From Pseudomonas sp. M47T1 (lineage in GTDB: Bacteria; Pseudomonadota; Gammaproteobacteria; Pseudomonadales; Pseudomonadaceae), in assembly GCF_000263855.1 (NCBI RefSeq), contig NZ_AJWX01000023.1, positions 1 to 64,000 of the forward strand: DNA of 64,000 nucleotides. Reading direction: 5' to 3'. The translations under genes and the position numbers were made by a program. The stretch's first letter is position 1. Every line of letters begins with the position of its first letter. Under the pieces are notes generated by a model. The model was not told the DNA's origin, made no database searches, and was given only the letters and a program-made list of their open reading frames with translations. Below, one piece after another: positions 17,956-26,738 of the stretch.

Positions 17956-19956
17956 ATGGCTGGACTTGCCTATCGTCGAGACATCGACGGGCTGCGAGCG
18001 CTGGCTGTCAGTGTGGTGGTGCTGTTTCATTTCGGCATCACAGGCTTCACTGGCGGCTTCGTGGGCGTCGACGTGTTTTTTGTCATCTCGGGGTTTTTGA
18101 TTACCTCGATCATCTGGCGCCAGCGCGAAGCGGGCCAGTTCAGTTTCATTGAATTCTGGACCCGACGGGCCCGGCGGATTCTTCCAGCCCTGTTCGCGGT
18201 CATGGCTTTTTGTCTTGTTGCCGGCTGGTGGCTGCTGACACCCACTGAATATGTGCAGCTGGGCCGCTCGGTGCTGTACCAGGCGATGTTTGCCTCCAAC
18301 ATTCTGTTCCGCAGCCAGGACGGCTATTTCGATACGGCGTCGGATCTCAAACCGCTGCTGCACACTTGGTCGCTGTCGGTGGAGGAGCAGTTCTACATTG
18401 TATTTCCCTTGCTGCTGGGGCTATTGATCCGCTATTCGCGGCATTGGCGCTGGTGGCTGCTGGGCCTGGCCGTTGTTTCCTTGGTGCTGAGCGTGCGGGC
18501 AGTGGAGCGTCATCCATCGTTGGCATTTTTCCTTCTGCACATGCGCGCCTGGGAGTTGCTGGCGGGCGGCCTGCTGGCGGTGCTGCCGGCCGCCAGGCGG
18601 CCAGTGGCGCCCTGGCTGTGCCAGGCGGTGAGTGCGCTGGGGGTGGCAATGCTGACGCTGGCCACCTTTGCCTATGACCAGGCCACGCCATTCCCGGGCC
18701 TTGCCGCATTATTGCCGGTGCTGGGCACCGTGGGCATCATCTGGGCCAATGGCAACTCCCCCACGCTGGTTGGTCGGGTGCTGGCCAGCAAGCCGCTGGT
18801 GGGCATTGGCCTGGTGTCCTATTCCTGGTACCTGTGGCACTGGCCGTTGCACGTGTTTGCCCGCTACGCGTCGCCAGATGGGTTGGGGAGCGGGCAAGTT
18901 GCCGGGCTGCTGGTGTTGAGCCTGTTGCTGGCGTATGCATCCTGGCGCTGGGTAGAGCAGCCGTTTCGGCAATCGTCCACCGGTCACAACGCGCACAAGG
19001 TGCTGGCGTATGCACTGGGTGCGCTATTGATGCTGGGGTTCATGGGCAAGGGCCTGGTGGAAGCCGACGGCCTGCCGGTGCGCCTGTCGGCCCAGGCCCT
19101 GCGCTACGCCCAGGCGGCGCAATGGGATGCCGGGCAGATGCAGTGCATGTCCGAGAACAAAACCCTTCGCCCAGTGTGCAATTTCGGGCCGCCGGTGGTG
19201 GGCGCTCCTTCCATTCTGGTGTGGGGCGACAGCCACGCGGCTGGCCTTGAGCCGGCGTTGAAAATGGCGGCCGAGCAACATGCGCAGGCGGCCGCCCTGG
19301 CGTCGCGTTCCGGTTGCATTCCGGTGCCTGGGCTGGAGTCGAAGTCGGCTTGCCGACAATTCAACCGCCAGACCCTGGAGCATGCCAGCCGTGCCGAGGT
19401 CACGGACGTGGTGATTGCCGCGCGCTGGAGCCTCTACCTGTATGGCGACGAGCGCGGTGACAACACACTGGTGATCCGTGCGCCAGGCCATCGTGCCCCA
19501 GACCGTGAGTATGCCGAACAGCAGTTGCAGAGCCACCTGCAGGCGCTGGTTGCGCGCTTGCGGGCCGAGCACCGTCGGGTGTGGCTGGTCATGGAGGCGC
19601 CGCTGCAAAAGCACCCCGCGCCGCACCAGCTCAGTCGTTTGGCAATGCTTGGCCGTTCGGTTGCAGGCGAAGGGCGGCCGTTGGCCGAGCACTTGGCTCG
19701 CCAGGCGACTATCAAGCGGATATTCAGGCAGATGGCCGACGCCGACCCCCAGGTACGAATTCTCGACCCTACACCGGTATTCTGCGCCGATGGCGGCCGT
19801 TGTCGGATGGAAGCCAATGGCGAATCGCTGTACATGGATGACAATCACTACAGCGACGGCTCCGGGCCCATCCTGCAACCGGTGCTGGCGCCACTGTTCG
19901 AGCAGGGCAGCCTGGGCGCCGGCGCACAGCGAATTGGCGCTTATTCTGCGCAATGA
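17956..19956 (+). CDS. OafA/YrhL-type acyltransferase with SGNH domain
   Basis: The 666-residue protein has an N-terminal acyltransferase-3 domain of about ten membrane helices: RRDIDGLRALAV at the start with conserved RxxR-like features, GGFVGVDVFFVISGFLI near residue 35, and LLHTWSLSVEEQFYI near 135. A periplasmic SGNH-type esterase domain follows from about residue 400, with VWGDSHAAG near 422 as nucleophile block and a C-terminal DDNHYSDGS near 633 as the Asp-His block. Proteins of this design O-acetylate LPS O-antigen or other envelope glycans. It is monocistronic between rho and ubiD and its glycan partner cannot be told from the sequence. Confidence 0.9.
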   Translation: MAGLAYRRDIDGLRALAVSVVVLFHFGITGFTGGFVGVDVFFVISGFLITSIIWRQREAGQFSFIEFWTRRARRILPALFAVMAFCLVAGWWLLTPTEYVQLGRSVLYQAMFASNILFRSQDGYFDTASDLKPLLHTWSLSVEEQFYIVFPLLLGLLIRYSRHWRWWLLGLAVVSLVLSVRAVERHPSLAFFLLHMRAWELLAGGLLAVLPAARRPVAPWLCQAVSALGVAMLTLATFAYDQATPFPGLAALLPVLGTVGIIWANGNSPTLVGRVLASKPLVGIGLVSYSWYLWHWPLHVFARYASPDGLGSGQVAGLLVLSLLLAYASWRWVEQPFRQSSTGHNAHKVLAYALGALLMLGFMGKGLVEADGLPVRLSAQALRYAQAAQWDAGQMQCMSENKTLRPVCNFGPPVVGAPSILVWGDSHAAGLEPALKMAAEQHAQAAALASRSGCIPVPGLESKSACRQFNRQTLEHASRAEVTDVVIAARWSLYLYGDERGDNTLVIRAPGHRAPDREYAEQQLQSHLQALVARLRAEHRRVWLVMEAPLQKHPAPHQLSRLAMLGRSVAGEGRPLAEHLARQATIKRIFRQMADADPQVRILDPTPVFCADGGRCRMEANGESLYMDDNHYSDGSGPILQPVLAPLFEQGSLGAGAQRIGAYSAQ

Positions 19957-20025
19957 AAGCGTCAAGGCTGCCAGCCAGCTCGGGAGCAGGTACGATGTAC
20001 GCCTATTTTACGAGTGGCATGGTCG

Positions 20026-21492
20026 ATGAAATTCAAGGATCTTCGGGATTTCGTGCAGCAGCTTGAGCAGCGCGGAGAATTGAAACGCATCCAGTTGCCG
20101 ATTTCTCCGGTGCTGGAGATGACGGAAGTCTGTGATCGGACCCTGCGCAACAAGGGCCCGGCGCTGCTGTTCGAAAAACCTGTCGGTTACGACATTCCGG
20201 TACTGGGCAACCTGTTCGGTACCCCTGGCCGCGTGGCCTTGGGCATGGGCGCCGAAGACGTCAGCGAGCTGCGTGAAATCGGCAAGCTGCTGGCGTTCCT
20301 CAAGGAACCTGAGCCGCCCAAGGGCCTGAAGGACGCCTGGTCGAAGTTGCCGATCTTCAAGAAGATCATTGCCATGGCGCCCAAGGTCGTCAAGGACGCG
20401 GCCTGCCAGGAAGTGGTCATCGAGGGTGACGACGTAGACCTCGGCATGCTGCCCGTGCAGACGTGCTGGCCGGGCGATGTTGCGCCGCTGATCACCTGGG
20501 GCCTGACGGTCACCCGTGGGCCCAATAAAGAACGCCAGAACCTGGGTATTTACCGTCAGCAAGTGATTGGCCGCAACAAGGTCATCATGCGCTGGTTGAG
20601 TCACCGCGGTGGCGCGCTGGACTTCCGCGAGTGGTGCGAGAAGCACCCGGGCCAGCCGTTTCCGGTGTCCGTGGCCCTGGGCGCCGACCCGGCGACCATT
20701 CTCGGTGCGGTCACGCCGGTTCCCGACAGCCTTTCCGAGTACGCTTTCGCCGGGCTGCTGCGTGACAGCCGCACCGAACTGGTCAAATGCCGCGGCAATG
20801 ACTTGCAAGTGCCAGCCAGCGCCGAGTTCGTGCTTGAAGGGGTAATTCACCCGGGTGAAATGGCCGACGAAGGCCCCTATGGCGACCATACCGGCTATTA
20901 CAACGAAGTGGACAGCTTCCCGGTGTTTACCGTGGAGCGCATTACCCACCGCATCAAGCCGATCTACCACAGCACCTACACCGGCCGGCCGCCGGATGAA
21001 CCTGCGATTCTGGGCGTGGCCCTGAACGAAGTGTTCGTGCCGATCCTGCAGAAGCAGTTTCCTGAAATCACCGATTTCTACCTGCCTCCCGAGGGTTGTT
21101 CCTACCGCATGGCGGTGGTGACAATGAAGAAGCAATACCCTGGCCATGCCAAGCGCGTCATGCTGGGCGTGTGGTCGTTCCTGCGCCAGTTTATGTACAC
21201 CAAGTTTGTTATCGTCACCGATGACGACATCAATGCACGTGACTGGAATGATGTGATCTGGGCCATCACCACACGCATGGACCCCAAGCGCGACACAGTG
21301 ATGATTGACAACACGCCCATCGACTACCTGGACTTTGCCTCGCCTGTATCGGGCCTGGGTTCCAAGATGGGCCTGGACGCCACGAACAAGTGGCCCGGTG
21401 AAACCACCCGTGAATGGGGCCGCGTGATCGTCAAGGACGACGCCGTTACCCGTCGCATCGATGAATTGTGGAACCAGCTAGGAATAGATTGA
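20026..21492 (+). CDS. ubiD: UbiD, prenylated-FMN-dependent 4-hydroxy-3-polyprenylbenzoate decarboxylase
   Basis: The 488-residue protein begins MKFKDLRDFVQQLEQRGEL and matches E. coli UbiD in length and motifs, including NLFGTPGRVALGMG, GLTVTRGP, the catalytic E-R-E region (SEYAFAGLLR, VLEGVIHPGEMADEGPYGDHTG) and the metal/prFMN-binding segment. It removes the carboxylate in ubiquinone synthesis using prenylated FMN made by UbiX. The ATG at 20026 is preferred over the GTG at 20014 because family members start there. Its stop overlaps the next start (TGATG), coupling it to a flavin/ferredoxin reductase. Confidence 0.96.
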   Translation: MKFKDLRDFVQQLEQRGELKRIQLPISPVLEMTEVCDRTLRNKGPALLFEKPVGYDIPVLGNLFGTPGRVALGMGAEDVSELREIGKLLAFLKEPEPPKGLKDAWSKLPIFKKIIAMAPKVVKDAACQEVVIEGDDVDLGMLPVQTCWPGDVAPLITWGLTVTRGPNKERQNLGIYRQQVIGRNKVIMRWLSHRGGALDFREWCEKHPGQPFPVSVALGADPATILGAVTPVPDSLSEYAFAGLLRDSRTELVKCRGNDLQVPASAEFVLEGVIHPGEMADEGPYGDHTGYYNEVDSFPVFTVERITHRIKPIYHSTYTGRPPDEPAILGVALNEVFVPILQKQFPEITDFYLPPEGCSYRMAVVTMKKQYPGHAKRVMLGVWSFLRQFMYTKFVIVTDDDINARDWNDVIWAITTRMDPKRDTVMIDNTPIDYLDFASPVSGLGSKMGLDATNKWPGETTREWGRVIVKDDAVTRRIDELWNQLGID

Positions 21493-22460
21493 TGCGCGTA
21501 ACCTTGCAGCCATCGGGCGCGGTGCTGGACACGCGCCCCGGAGAGCGGATTCTGGACGCCGCCCAGCGCCTGGGCCATGAGTGCCCGCAAAGCTGTCGCA
21601 ATGGCAATTGCCATGTGTGTTCGGCCTTGCTGGTGGAAGGCCGGGTGCTGCAGGACGGTGTGGAACGTAACCACGGTGAAATCCACACCTGCATTGCCGA
21701 ACCGCTGGAAGACTGCGTGGTGCTTTGGGACGCCGTGCTTGCACCGGGCGAGTTGCCGGTGCGGCGCCTGGCCTGCCAGCTGAGCGAGTGCTCGCCGGTG
21801 GGCGGCGATGTCTGGCGTGTGCGCCTGCGGGCACCGGCAGGCAAACCGCCGCGCTACCATGCGGGGCAATACCTGATGATCGAGCGCGACAGCGGCGAGA
21901 AATCAGCGTTTTCCCTGGCATCGGCGCCCCATGCCGGTCGTGATCTGGAGTTGCACGTGCTGGTGCGTGAAGCCAGCGCGCAAAGCCTGATCGAGCAACT
22001 GCAGCGCAACCAGATGGCGCGCGTCGAACTGCCGTTTGGCGATACCCACTTGGCCGAGTTGCCGGACGGCCCGCTGGTGCTGATTGCGGCCGGTACCGGC
22101 ATGGCGCAGATGCACAGCCTGATCGAGCATTGCCGCGCCCAGGGCTTCAAGCATCCGGTGCACCTGTACTGGGGCGTGCGCAGGCCCGAGGACTTCTACC
22201 ACATCGAGCATTGGCAGCAATGGAAGGCTTTGCCCAACCTGTTCCTGCATCAGGTTGTCAGTGATCTGTGCGGCTGGGAAGGGCGCTGCGGCATGTTGCA
22301 CGAAGCGGTCTGCGAGGACATTGCCGATCTTGCAGGGGTGCACGTTTACGCCAGCGGCTCGCCAGCCATGATCTACGCCACGCTGGACGCATTGGTGGCG
22401 GCGGGCATGGACGCGCACCAGATGCGTGCCGATGTGTTTGCCTACGCGCCGCGCCCCTGA
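21492..22460 (+). CDS. 2Fe-2S/FAD/NAD(P)H oxidoreductase (CDP-glucoseen reductase-like)
   Basis: The 322-residue protein has an N-terminal plant-type ferredoxin domain with cysteines spaced C-x4-C-x2-C (SCRNGNCHVC) near residues 37-45 and a later Cys in HTCIAEP. An FNR-like module follows, with an FAD-binding RxxS-type element (SAFSLASAP) near 140 and an NAD-binding GTGMAQMHS near 200. Such proteins are often annotated as CDP-6-deoxy-delta-3,4-glucoseen reductase, but that sugar pathway is not visible here. Translational coupling to ubiD suggests a role in flavin reduction, perhaps providing reduced flavin for UbiX/UbiD; E. coli has fre in a similar context. The substrate is inferred only. 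Confidence 0.85.
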   Translation: MRVTLQPSGAVLDTRPGERILDAAQRLGHECPQSCRNGNCHVCSALLVEGRVLQDGVERNHGEIHTCIAEPLEDCVVLWDAVLAPGELPVRRLACQLSECSPVGGDVWRVRLRAPAGKPPRYHAGQYLMIERDSGEKSAFSLASAPHAGRDLELHVLVREASAQSLIEQLQRNQMARVELPFGDTHLAELPDGPLVLIAAGTGMAQMHSLIEHCRAQGFKHPVHLYWGVRRPEDFYHIEHWQQWKALPNLFLHQVVSDLCGWEGRCGMLHEAVCEDIADLAGVHVYASGSPAMIYATLDALVAAGMDAHQMRADVFAYAPRP

Positions 22461-22469
22461 ACCACAGGC

Positions 22470-22946
22470 TCAGAACCGCAGGCCAACATTGACCATGGTT
22501 GCGGCCAGGCCCAGCAGCACGACCTCCCCGGCAACCGGGCCCCAGTGGGCGCCTACGCCGGGGATGATTGCTGGTGCCAGGCCAAACTGGTTCAAGGGCA
22601 GCTTGTCGCGGTATTTGCCCTTGTAGCCGTGGATCAGCCCTGCACTGAGTTTGTAGTAGAACGGCGAATCGGCCAGGTCAAAGCGCTTGCCGGCATAGGC
22701 GTACCAGGAGCGCTGGCTGAACGAGTTGCTAAAGGTGGCCGCACCCGCAATAACGCCTGAGGCAAAGTCGCGCTCCAGGCCCACCAGGTTCTGATGGTTG
22801 TTGTATCGCGCATTATTGGCAAAGTGGCGGGTGAAGACGCTGGCCTGCAGGTACCAGAACCCATCCTCCTCGGTGCCCGACGCCGGTGCGCCGGCTGTCA
22901 TCAGCAACAGGGCCATGCCCCGGGCAGTGCACTTGAGGTATTTCAT
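22470..22946 (-). CDS. Small outer-membrane beta-barrel-like protein
   Basis: The 158-residue protein has a signal peptide (about residues 1-23, cleavage near APASG) and alternating aromatic/hydrophobic strands such as FWYLQASVFTRHF, WYAYAGKRFDLA and YYKLSAGLIHGY, ending in VNVGLRF with the terminal Phe typical of outer membrane barrels. The size and strand content suggest an eight-stranded barrel similar in scale to PagP or OmpX. Homologues in pseudomonads carry an annotation as a sn-glycerol-3-phosphate transporter, which the sequence does not support. Function unknown. It is convergent with the reductase gene. Confidence 0.65.
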   Translation of the reverse strand: MKYLKCTARGMALLLMTAGAPASGTEEDGFWYLQASVFTRHFANNARYNNHQNLVGLERDFASGVIAGAATFSNSFSQRSWYAYAGKRFDLADSPFYYKLSAGLIHGYKGKYRDKLPLNQFGLAPAIIPGVGAHWGPVAGEVVLLGLAATMVNVGLRF

Positions 22947-23289
22947 GATGTTTGACCGCTATCTACGAATGGGCGCGCTTTTTCGCTCATATTGATAGGA
23001 AGTTACTAGACATGAAACTTCCGAAAGTTTTGTAGGAATTTTCGCAGTGTTCTGCAGTGCACTATCCTTAAGCGCATCCAGCAAAAGGGCTGCGACACAA
23101 GTATCACTTCGGTGCAGCGGCAATCGCGCATCGGCTTTCGTGCTTTATAACCGGGCAATTTGCGTTTGCTTATAAGGCTTTGCAAGGGCTTGTTTTTTGG
23201 AGGTTATCTGCCGTACGGTAACAGCGGGGCTTTTGCAATCGGTTAAAGTGGGTCGAGCTTGTCGATTCACGGGGATATCAGGCGACACC
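22947..23289. other. 343-base divergent intergenic region upstream of chaC
   Basis: No gene is supported here. It should contain promoters for the outer-membrane-like gene (leftward) and chaC (rightward). Two TATAA-type segments (near 23143 and 23170) are possible -10 elements for chaC. An open frame continues upstream of the chaC start to 23197 but lacks family similarity. Confidence 0.4.
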
Positions 23290-23937
23290 ATGTCGGCTAT
23301 CGAAACTGCGCACTTGAATGTGGTTTATCCACCTTCGCTCGATCTCGGGCCGCAATTGACCCACGAGCAGTTGGTGAACTCACTCCAAACTACCATGGCC
23401 CGTCATAAGGGCGGCCCGGTATGGCTGTTCGCCTACGGCTCGCTCATCTGGCGGCCCGAATGCTCGGCGGTGGAACGCCGCCGCGCCCGGGTGCATGGCT
23501 ACCATCGTGGCCTTTACCTGTGGTCCCACGAACATCGCGGCACGCCCGAGCGCCCCGGCCTGGTGTTTGGCCTGGACCGGGGCGGCTCATGCAGCGGTTT
23601 TGCGTTCCGGCTGCCGCACGAGCAGCTTGAAGACTCGTTGCTGGCATTGTGGCAGCGGGAAATGCCTTACCCTTCCTACCGACCGCACTGGCTCAACTGC
23701 CGTCTTGAGGATGGCACCAAGGTCCAGGCCCTGGGCTTTGTGCTGGAGCGCCATCTGCCCAGCTATGCCGGAAACCTGCCTGACAACCTGCTCAGCCATA
23801 TCCTCGAGAGCGCCAGCGGCCGCTTTGGCAGCACCCGCGAATACGTCGAGCAGACCATCAGTGCGCTGCGCAGCCATGAAATGCCGGACCGCAACCTGGA
23901 GGCGCGAATCAAGCGCTGTCATGCCCGGGACGTCTAA
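23290..23937 (+). CDS. chaC: Glutathione-specific gamma-glutamylcyclotransferase (ChaC family)
   Basis: From the ATG at 23290 the protein is 215 residues. It has the substrate-binding WLFAYGSLIWRPE motif near residues 45-57, and the region FAFRLPHEQLEDSLLALWQREM near 100-121 contains the Glu expected to act in catalysis. ChaC enzymes cleave glutathione to 5-oxoproline and Cys-Gly. The upstream frame from 23197 is unlikely to be translated as part of it. It sits alone between a divergent gene and a convergent one, so its physiological link is not evident; gshA, which makes the precursor, is also in this window. Confidence 0.93.
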   Translation: MSAIETAHLNVVYPPSLDLGPQLTHEQLVNSLQTTMARHKGGPVWLFAYGSLIWRPECSAVERRRARVHGYHRGLYLWSHEHRGTPERPGLVFGLDRGGSCSGFAFRLPHEQLEDSLLALWQREMPYPSYRPHWLNCRLEDGTKVQALGFVLERHLPSYAGNLPDNLLSHILESASGRFGSTREYVEQTISALRSHEMPDRNLEARIKRCHARDV

Positions 23938-23945
23938 CCCTGGAT

Positions 23946-25079
23946 CTACGCGCCCAGTTCGGCGTACATGCCGCTGGCCTGCTTGACGGTTTCGGACAGG
24001 CCGCTGGCAGGGTCGAATGCTGCCCCTTTGAGCTGTGAAAAGGCTACCCAGCTGCCGCCGTAGTTGACGTAGCGATCATTGCCCTGCTGCTCGGTGAGCA
24101 GTGTGTAGCTTTTGCGGCGCATGCTCACATACACCGCGTTGTCTTTTTCCATGGCTGCGTGCGCCTGAACCACCTCCAGCGGGGTCAGCGGCTGGCATTT
24201 GTCCAGCTTGACACCCCAGCGTCGCAGGCACGCCTCTGCCATATGCCGCACCACTCGGCCAGGCTCAGGGTGCGAATGGTCACCCCCTGCGCCATCAGCT
24301 GCCGCGTTGCCTACCAGTGTGGCGTGGCGGCCAGGCATGGGGTAAATGCGTACCTTGCTGCGACGATCGGTTTCCGGGACCACGCAGCCGAACCCCTTGG
24401 AGCGCTCGTCTCGGGCATAGACACCCACGTACTCACGCACATTGGCCCCAAGTTTCACGCGCTCGGGCTGGAAGTTCATCATCCCGGGTACAGGGTCGAT
24501 AGCGAAGATGTTCACCGGTATGTTTTTCAGCTCAGGGTCGTTCAGCATGGCATTGGCCAGCATGTGGCAGCTGATCCCGCCGCGACTCCAGCCCACCATA
24601 TTGACCTGGGAGGGTATTTTTCCACCCTTGCGGAATTGGTTGACGATTTGCTGCTGCAGTTGCTGCGGGGTCGGATGGCGGTCGCCGTAATCGTAAATGC
24701 GTGACCAGAAGCTGCCGCTGACTTCCACGTCCTCGATGGGGACACCGGCGTTCTTGAGCACTGCATAGCTGGACGCAGTCAGCTTTTTACGTTGCCACTC
24801 GAACTGGCCCTTGATCATGTTCAGCGTATGCCGAACATTGGTTTCCCAGCCTGTGCCCCACAACGCGCCGGCATAAGGGTGGTCCTTGGATTCGGCCGTC
24901 ATTTCATCGCATTGCAGGTTGCCGCTTCCAGGGCCGTCCACGCAGATCCAATGGGCAAACTCCTGGTCCAGGGTGTTGGCGGCCAGCGTGGAAACCAACT
25001 CGCCATTCCAGTAATTCTCGTTGTGGCTATCGAAACGGGTAGAGCCTGTACCGCAAAAATAAACCGTAAATACGCTCAT
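23946..25079 (-). CDS. Orphan alpha/beta hydrolase with GWSRGG nucleophile elbow
   Basis: The 377-residue cytosolic-looking protein starts MSVFTVYFCGTGS, with AAGGA 6 bases before the ATG. Three blocks suggest a lipase-type triad: GWSRGG (Ser165), FAIDPVPG (Asp195) and YPMPGRHATLVG (His252). Their order and surroundings echo the 579-3170 lipase (FDGTNN, GFSRG, LFDTV, PGVHSDVGG). No signal peptide or membrane helix is seen. The segment ICVDGPGSGN near residue 45 and EYVGVYARDERSKGF near 217 are other strong features. I do not recognise a named family with certainty. A T6SS or other secreted lipase is possible, but no secretion gene or immunity gene adjoins it. Confidence 0.7.
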   Translation of the reverse strand: MSVFTVYFCGTGSTRFDSHNENYWNGELVSTLAANTLDQEFAHWICVDGPGSGNLQCDEMTAESKDHPYAGALWGTGWETNVRHTLNMIKGQFEWQRKKLTASSYAVLKNAGVPIEDVEVSGSFWSRIYDYGDRHPTPQQLQQQIVNQFRKGGKIPSQVNMVGWSRGGISCHMLANAMLNDPELKNIPVNIFAIDPVPGMMNFQPERVKLGANVREYVGVYARDERSKGFGCVVPETDRRSKVRIYPMPGRHATLVGNAAADGAGGDHSHPEPGRVVRHMAEACLRRWGVKLDKCQPLTPLEVVQAHAAMEKDNAVYVSMRRKSYTLLTEQQGNDRYVNYGGSWVAFSQLKGAAFDPASGLSETVKQASGMYAELGA

Positions 25080-25197
25080 GATCATTCCTTGTATCAAATG
25101 GCGTTGAAGCCAGGCGTTATGGAATGCCCAGTTCAACGTCATTTGCATCAGGGAGTAATCGTGAACTGCTTCCCGCAGGTGAAGGGCTTCGCGCCGG

Positions 25198-26175
25198 CTA
25201 GCGTACGGCTACAACTAGTTTGCCCACCGCCTGGCGGTTGGCCAGCGCATCGATGGCCTGGCCCGCTTCGGCCAGTGGGTAGGTCTGGGACACCAGCGGC
25301 TTTAGCTTGCCTTGGGCAAACCACTGGAACAGGGTCTTGAAGTTATCGGCATTGTCCTGTGGCTGGCGTTGGGCGAAGGAGCCCCAGAACACACCGACCA
25401 CCGCCGCACCCTTGAGCAGGGCCAGGTTTACCGGCAGTTCGGGGATGCGGCCGCTGGCGAAGCCGACCACCAACAGGCGGCCATTCCAGGCAATGGAGCG
25501 CACGGCCTGGTCAAACAGGTCGCCGCCCACCGGGTCGTAGATCACGTCCACGCCATTACCGCCGGTCAGGCGCTTGATTTCGTCCTTTAGGCTGGCTTCG
25601 GTGTAATTGATCAGTTCATCAGCGCCGGCAGCCTTGGCCACCGCCAGTTTGTCGGAAGTGCTGGCAGCGGCGATCACGCGCGCGCCCATGGCCTTGCCGA
25701 TTTCCACCGCTGCCAGGCCCACGCCTCCAGACGCGCCCAGTACCAGCAGGGTTTCGCCTGGCTGCAGGTTGGCACGCTGTTTCAGCGCGTGCATCGAGGT
25801 GCCGTAGGTCATGCTGAAAGCGGCGGCGGTGCTGTAGTCCATGCCGTCGGGAATGGGCATCACGTTGTAGCCGGGCACGGCAATCTCTTCGGCAAAACTG
25901 CCCCAGCCGGTCAGGCCCATCACCCGGTCGCCAACCTTCAGGTGGCTGACATTCTCGCCGACCGTGCGCACCACGCCGGCTGCTTCGCCGCCGGGGGAGA
26001 ACGGGAACGGCGGCTTGAACTGGTACTTGCCCTCGATGATCAGCGTGTCGGGGAAGTTGACCCCGGCGGCATGCACCTCCAGCAGCACTTCGTTTTTCTT
26101 GATCGCTGGGCTGGCGACCTCTTCCAGTACCAGTGTTTCGGCGGGGCCGAAGGCTTTGCACAGCACAGCTTTCAT
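25198..26175 (-). CDS. NADPH:quinone oxidoreductase (MDR family)
   Basis: The 325-residue protein starts MKAVLCKAFGPAETLVLEEV and has the zinc-free medium-chain reductase features: FPDTLIIEGKYQ near residue 48, FPFSPGGEAAGVV near 62 and the nucleotide-binding LVLGASGGVGLAAVEIGKAMGA near 145-165. It probably reduces quinones or other activated carbonyl alkenes with NADPH. The frame is open for 78 codons further upstream, but the chosen ATG has AAGGA upstream and fits the family. It is 118 bases upstream of the orphan hydrolase on the same strand, so co-transcription is possible. Confidence 0.92.
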   Translation of the reverse strand: MKAVLCKAFGPAETLVLEEVASPAIKKNEVLLEVHAAGVNFPDTLIIEGKYQFKPPFPFSPGGEAAGVVRTVGENVSHLKVGDRVMGLTGWGSFAEEIAVPGYNVMPIPDGMDYSTAAAFSMTYGTSMHALKQRANLQPGETLLVLGASGGVGLAAVEIGKAMGARVIAAASTSDKLAVAKAAGADELINYTEASLKDEIKRLTGGNGVDVIYDPVGGDLFDQAVRSIAWNGRLLVVGFASGRIPELPVNLALLKGAAVVGVFWGSFAQRQPQDNADNFKTLFQWFAQGKLKPLVSQTYPLAEAGQAIDALANRQAVGKLVVAVR

Positions 26176-26324
26176 CGGGCTATTCCTTTGCAGGTTGTGG
26201 CCGATAAGTGTAGGTATGCGGCATGTGCGGTCAACGAGCATGCCCCCAGCTGATAGCCGGCCATAAGCGCCGGCGCGTGGGTTAATCTTGGTATGCTTGC
26301 GCCAATAGTATGAGGAGCGAATCT

Positions 26325-26735
26325 GTGAAAGCGTGGATCTTGATGGCGTTGGCCCTGACGCTGCCTGTGTCGGCCATGGCCGAGGAAGGCAAGGAAGAGG
26401 GCGGGGCACCTAAAGTCGCCTACATCACCCTGAGCCCGCCCTTCGTGGGCAACTACGCCCTGGACGGCAGCCCGCGGCTGCACGTGTACAAGGCGGACGT
26501 GGCATTGCGCGTGACCGGCCCCGAGGCTGAAGCGGCCGTGAAGCACCAGGACCCGCTGATTCGCAACCAGCTGGTGGCGCTGTTCACGCAGCAGACCGTG
26601 GAATCGATGAGCAACGTCGAATCCAAGGAAAAGCTGCGCCAGGAAGCCCTCAAGCAGGTTCAGCAGGTCATGACCAGCGAAGAAGGCAAACCCATGGTCG
26701 AGGACTTGCTGTTCAACAACCTGATCGTTCAATAA
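26325..26735 (+). CDS. FliL-like exported protein, unlinked to flagellar genes
   Basis: Translation is assigned to GTG at 26325: AGGAG lies 7 bases before it, and would lie inside the gene if the ATG at 26310 were used. The 136-residue product has a signal-like segment (MALALTLPVSAMAEE) and then a FliL-like domain: YITLSPPFVGNY near residue 35, an alternating strand HVYKADVALRV, and a terminal helix ending VEDLLFNNLIVQ. FliL proteins stabilise the flagellar stator. Here the membrane anchor looks cleavable rather than permanent, and no flagellar genes are in the window, so it may have another envelope role. Confidence 0.8.
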   Translation: MKAWILMALALTLPVSAMAEEGKEEGGAPKVAYITLSPPFVGNYALDGSPRLHVYKADVALRVTGPEAEAAVKHQDPLIRNQLVALFTQQTVESMSNVESKEKLRQEALKQVQQVMTSEEGKPMVEDLLFNNLIVQ

Positions 26736-26738
26736 GGC

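Noticed and set aside
23205..23222. CCGTACGGTAA near chaC, similar to the ppk/ppx palindrome
   Set aside because: A short palindromic match in a different context; coincidence is likely with a sequence of this length.
23197..23289. Upstream in-frame extension of chaC
   Set aside because: It lacks similarity to the family and the ATG at 23290 begins the usual N-terminus.
26310..26325. ATG at 26310 as start of the FliL-like gene
   Set aside because: The AGGAG ribosome site lies after it and fits the GTG at 26325.
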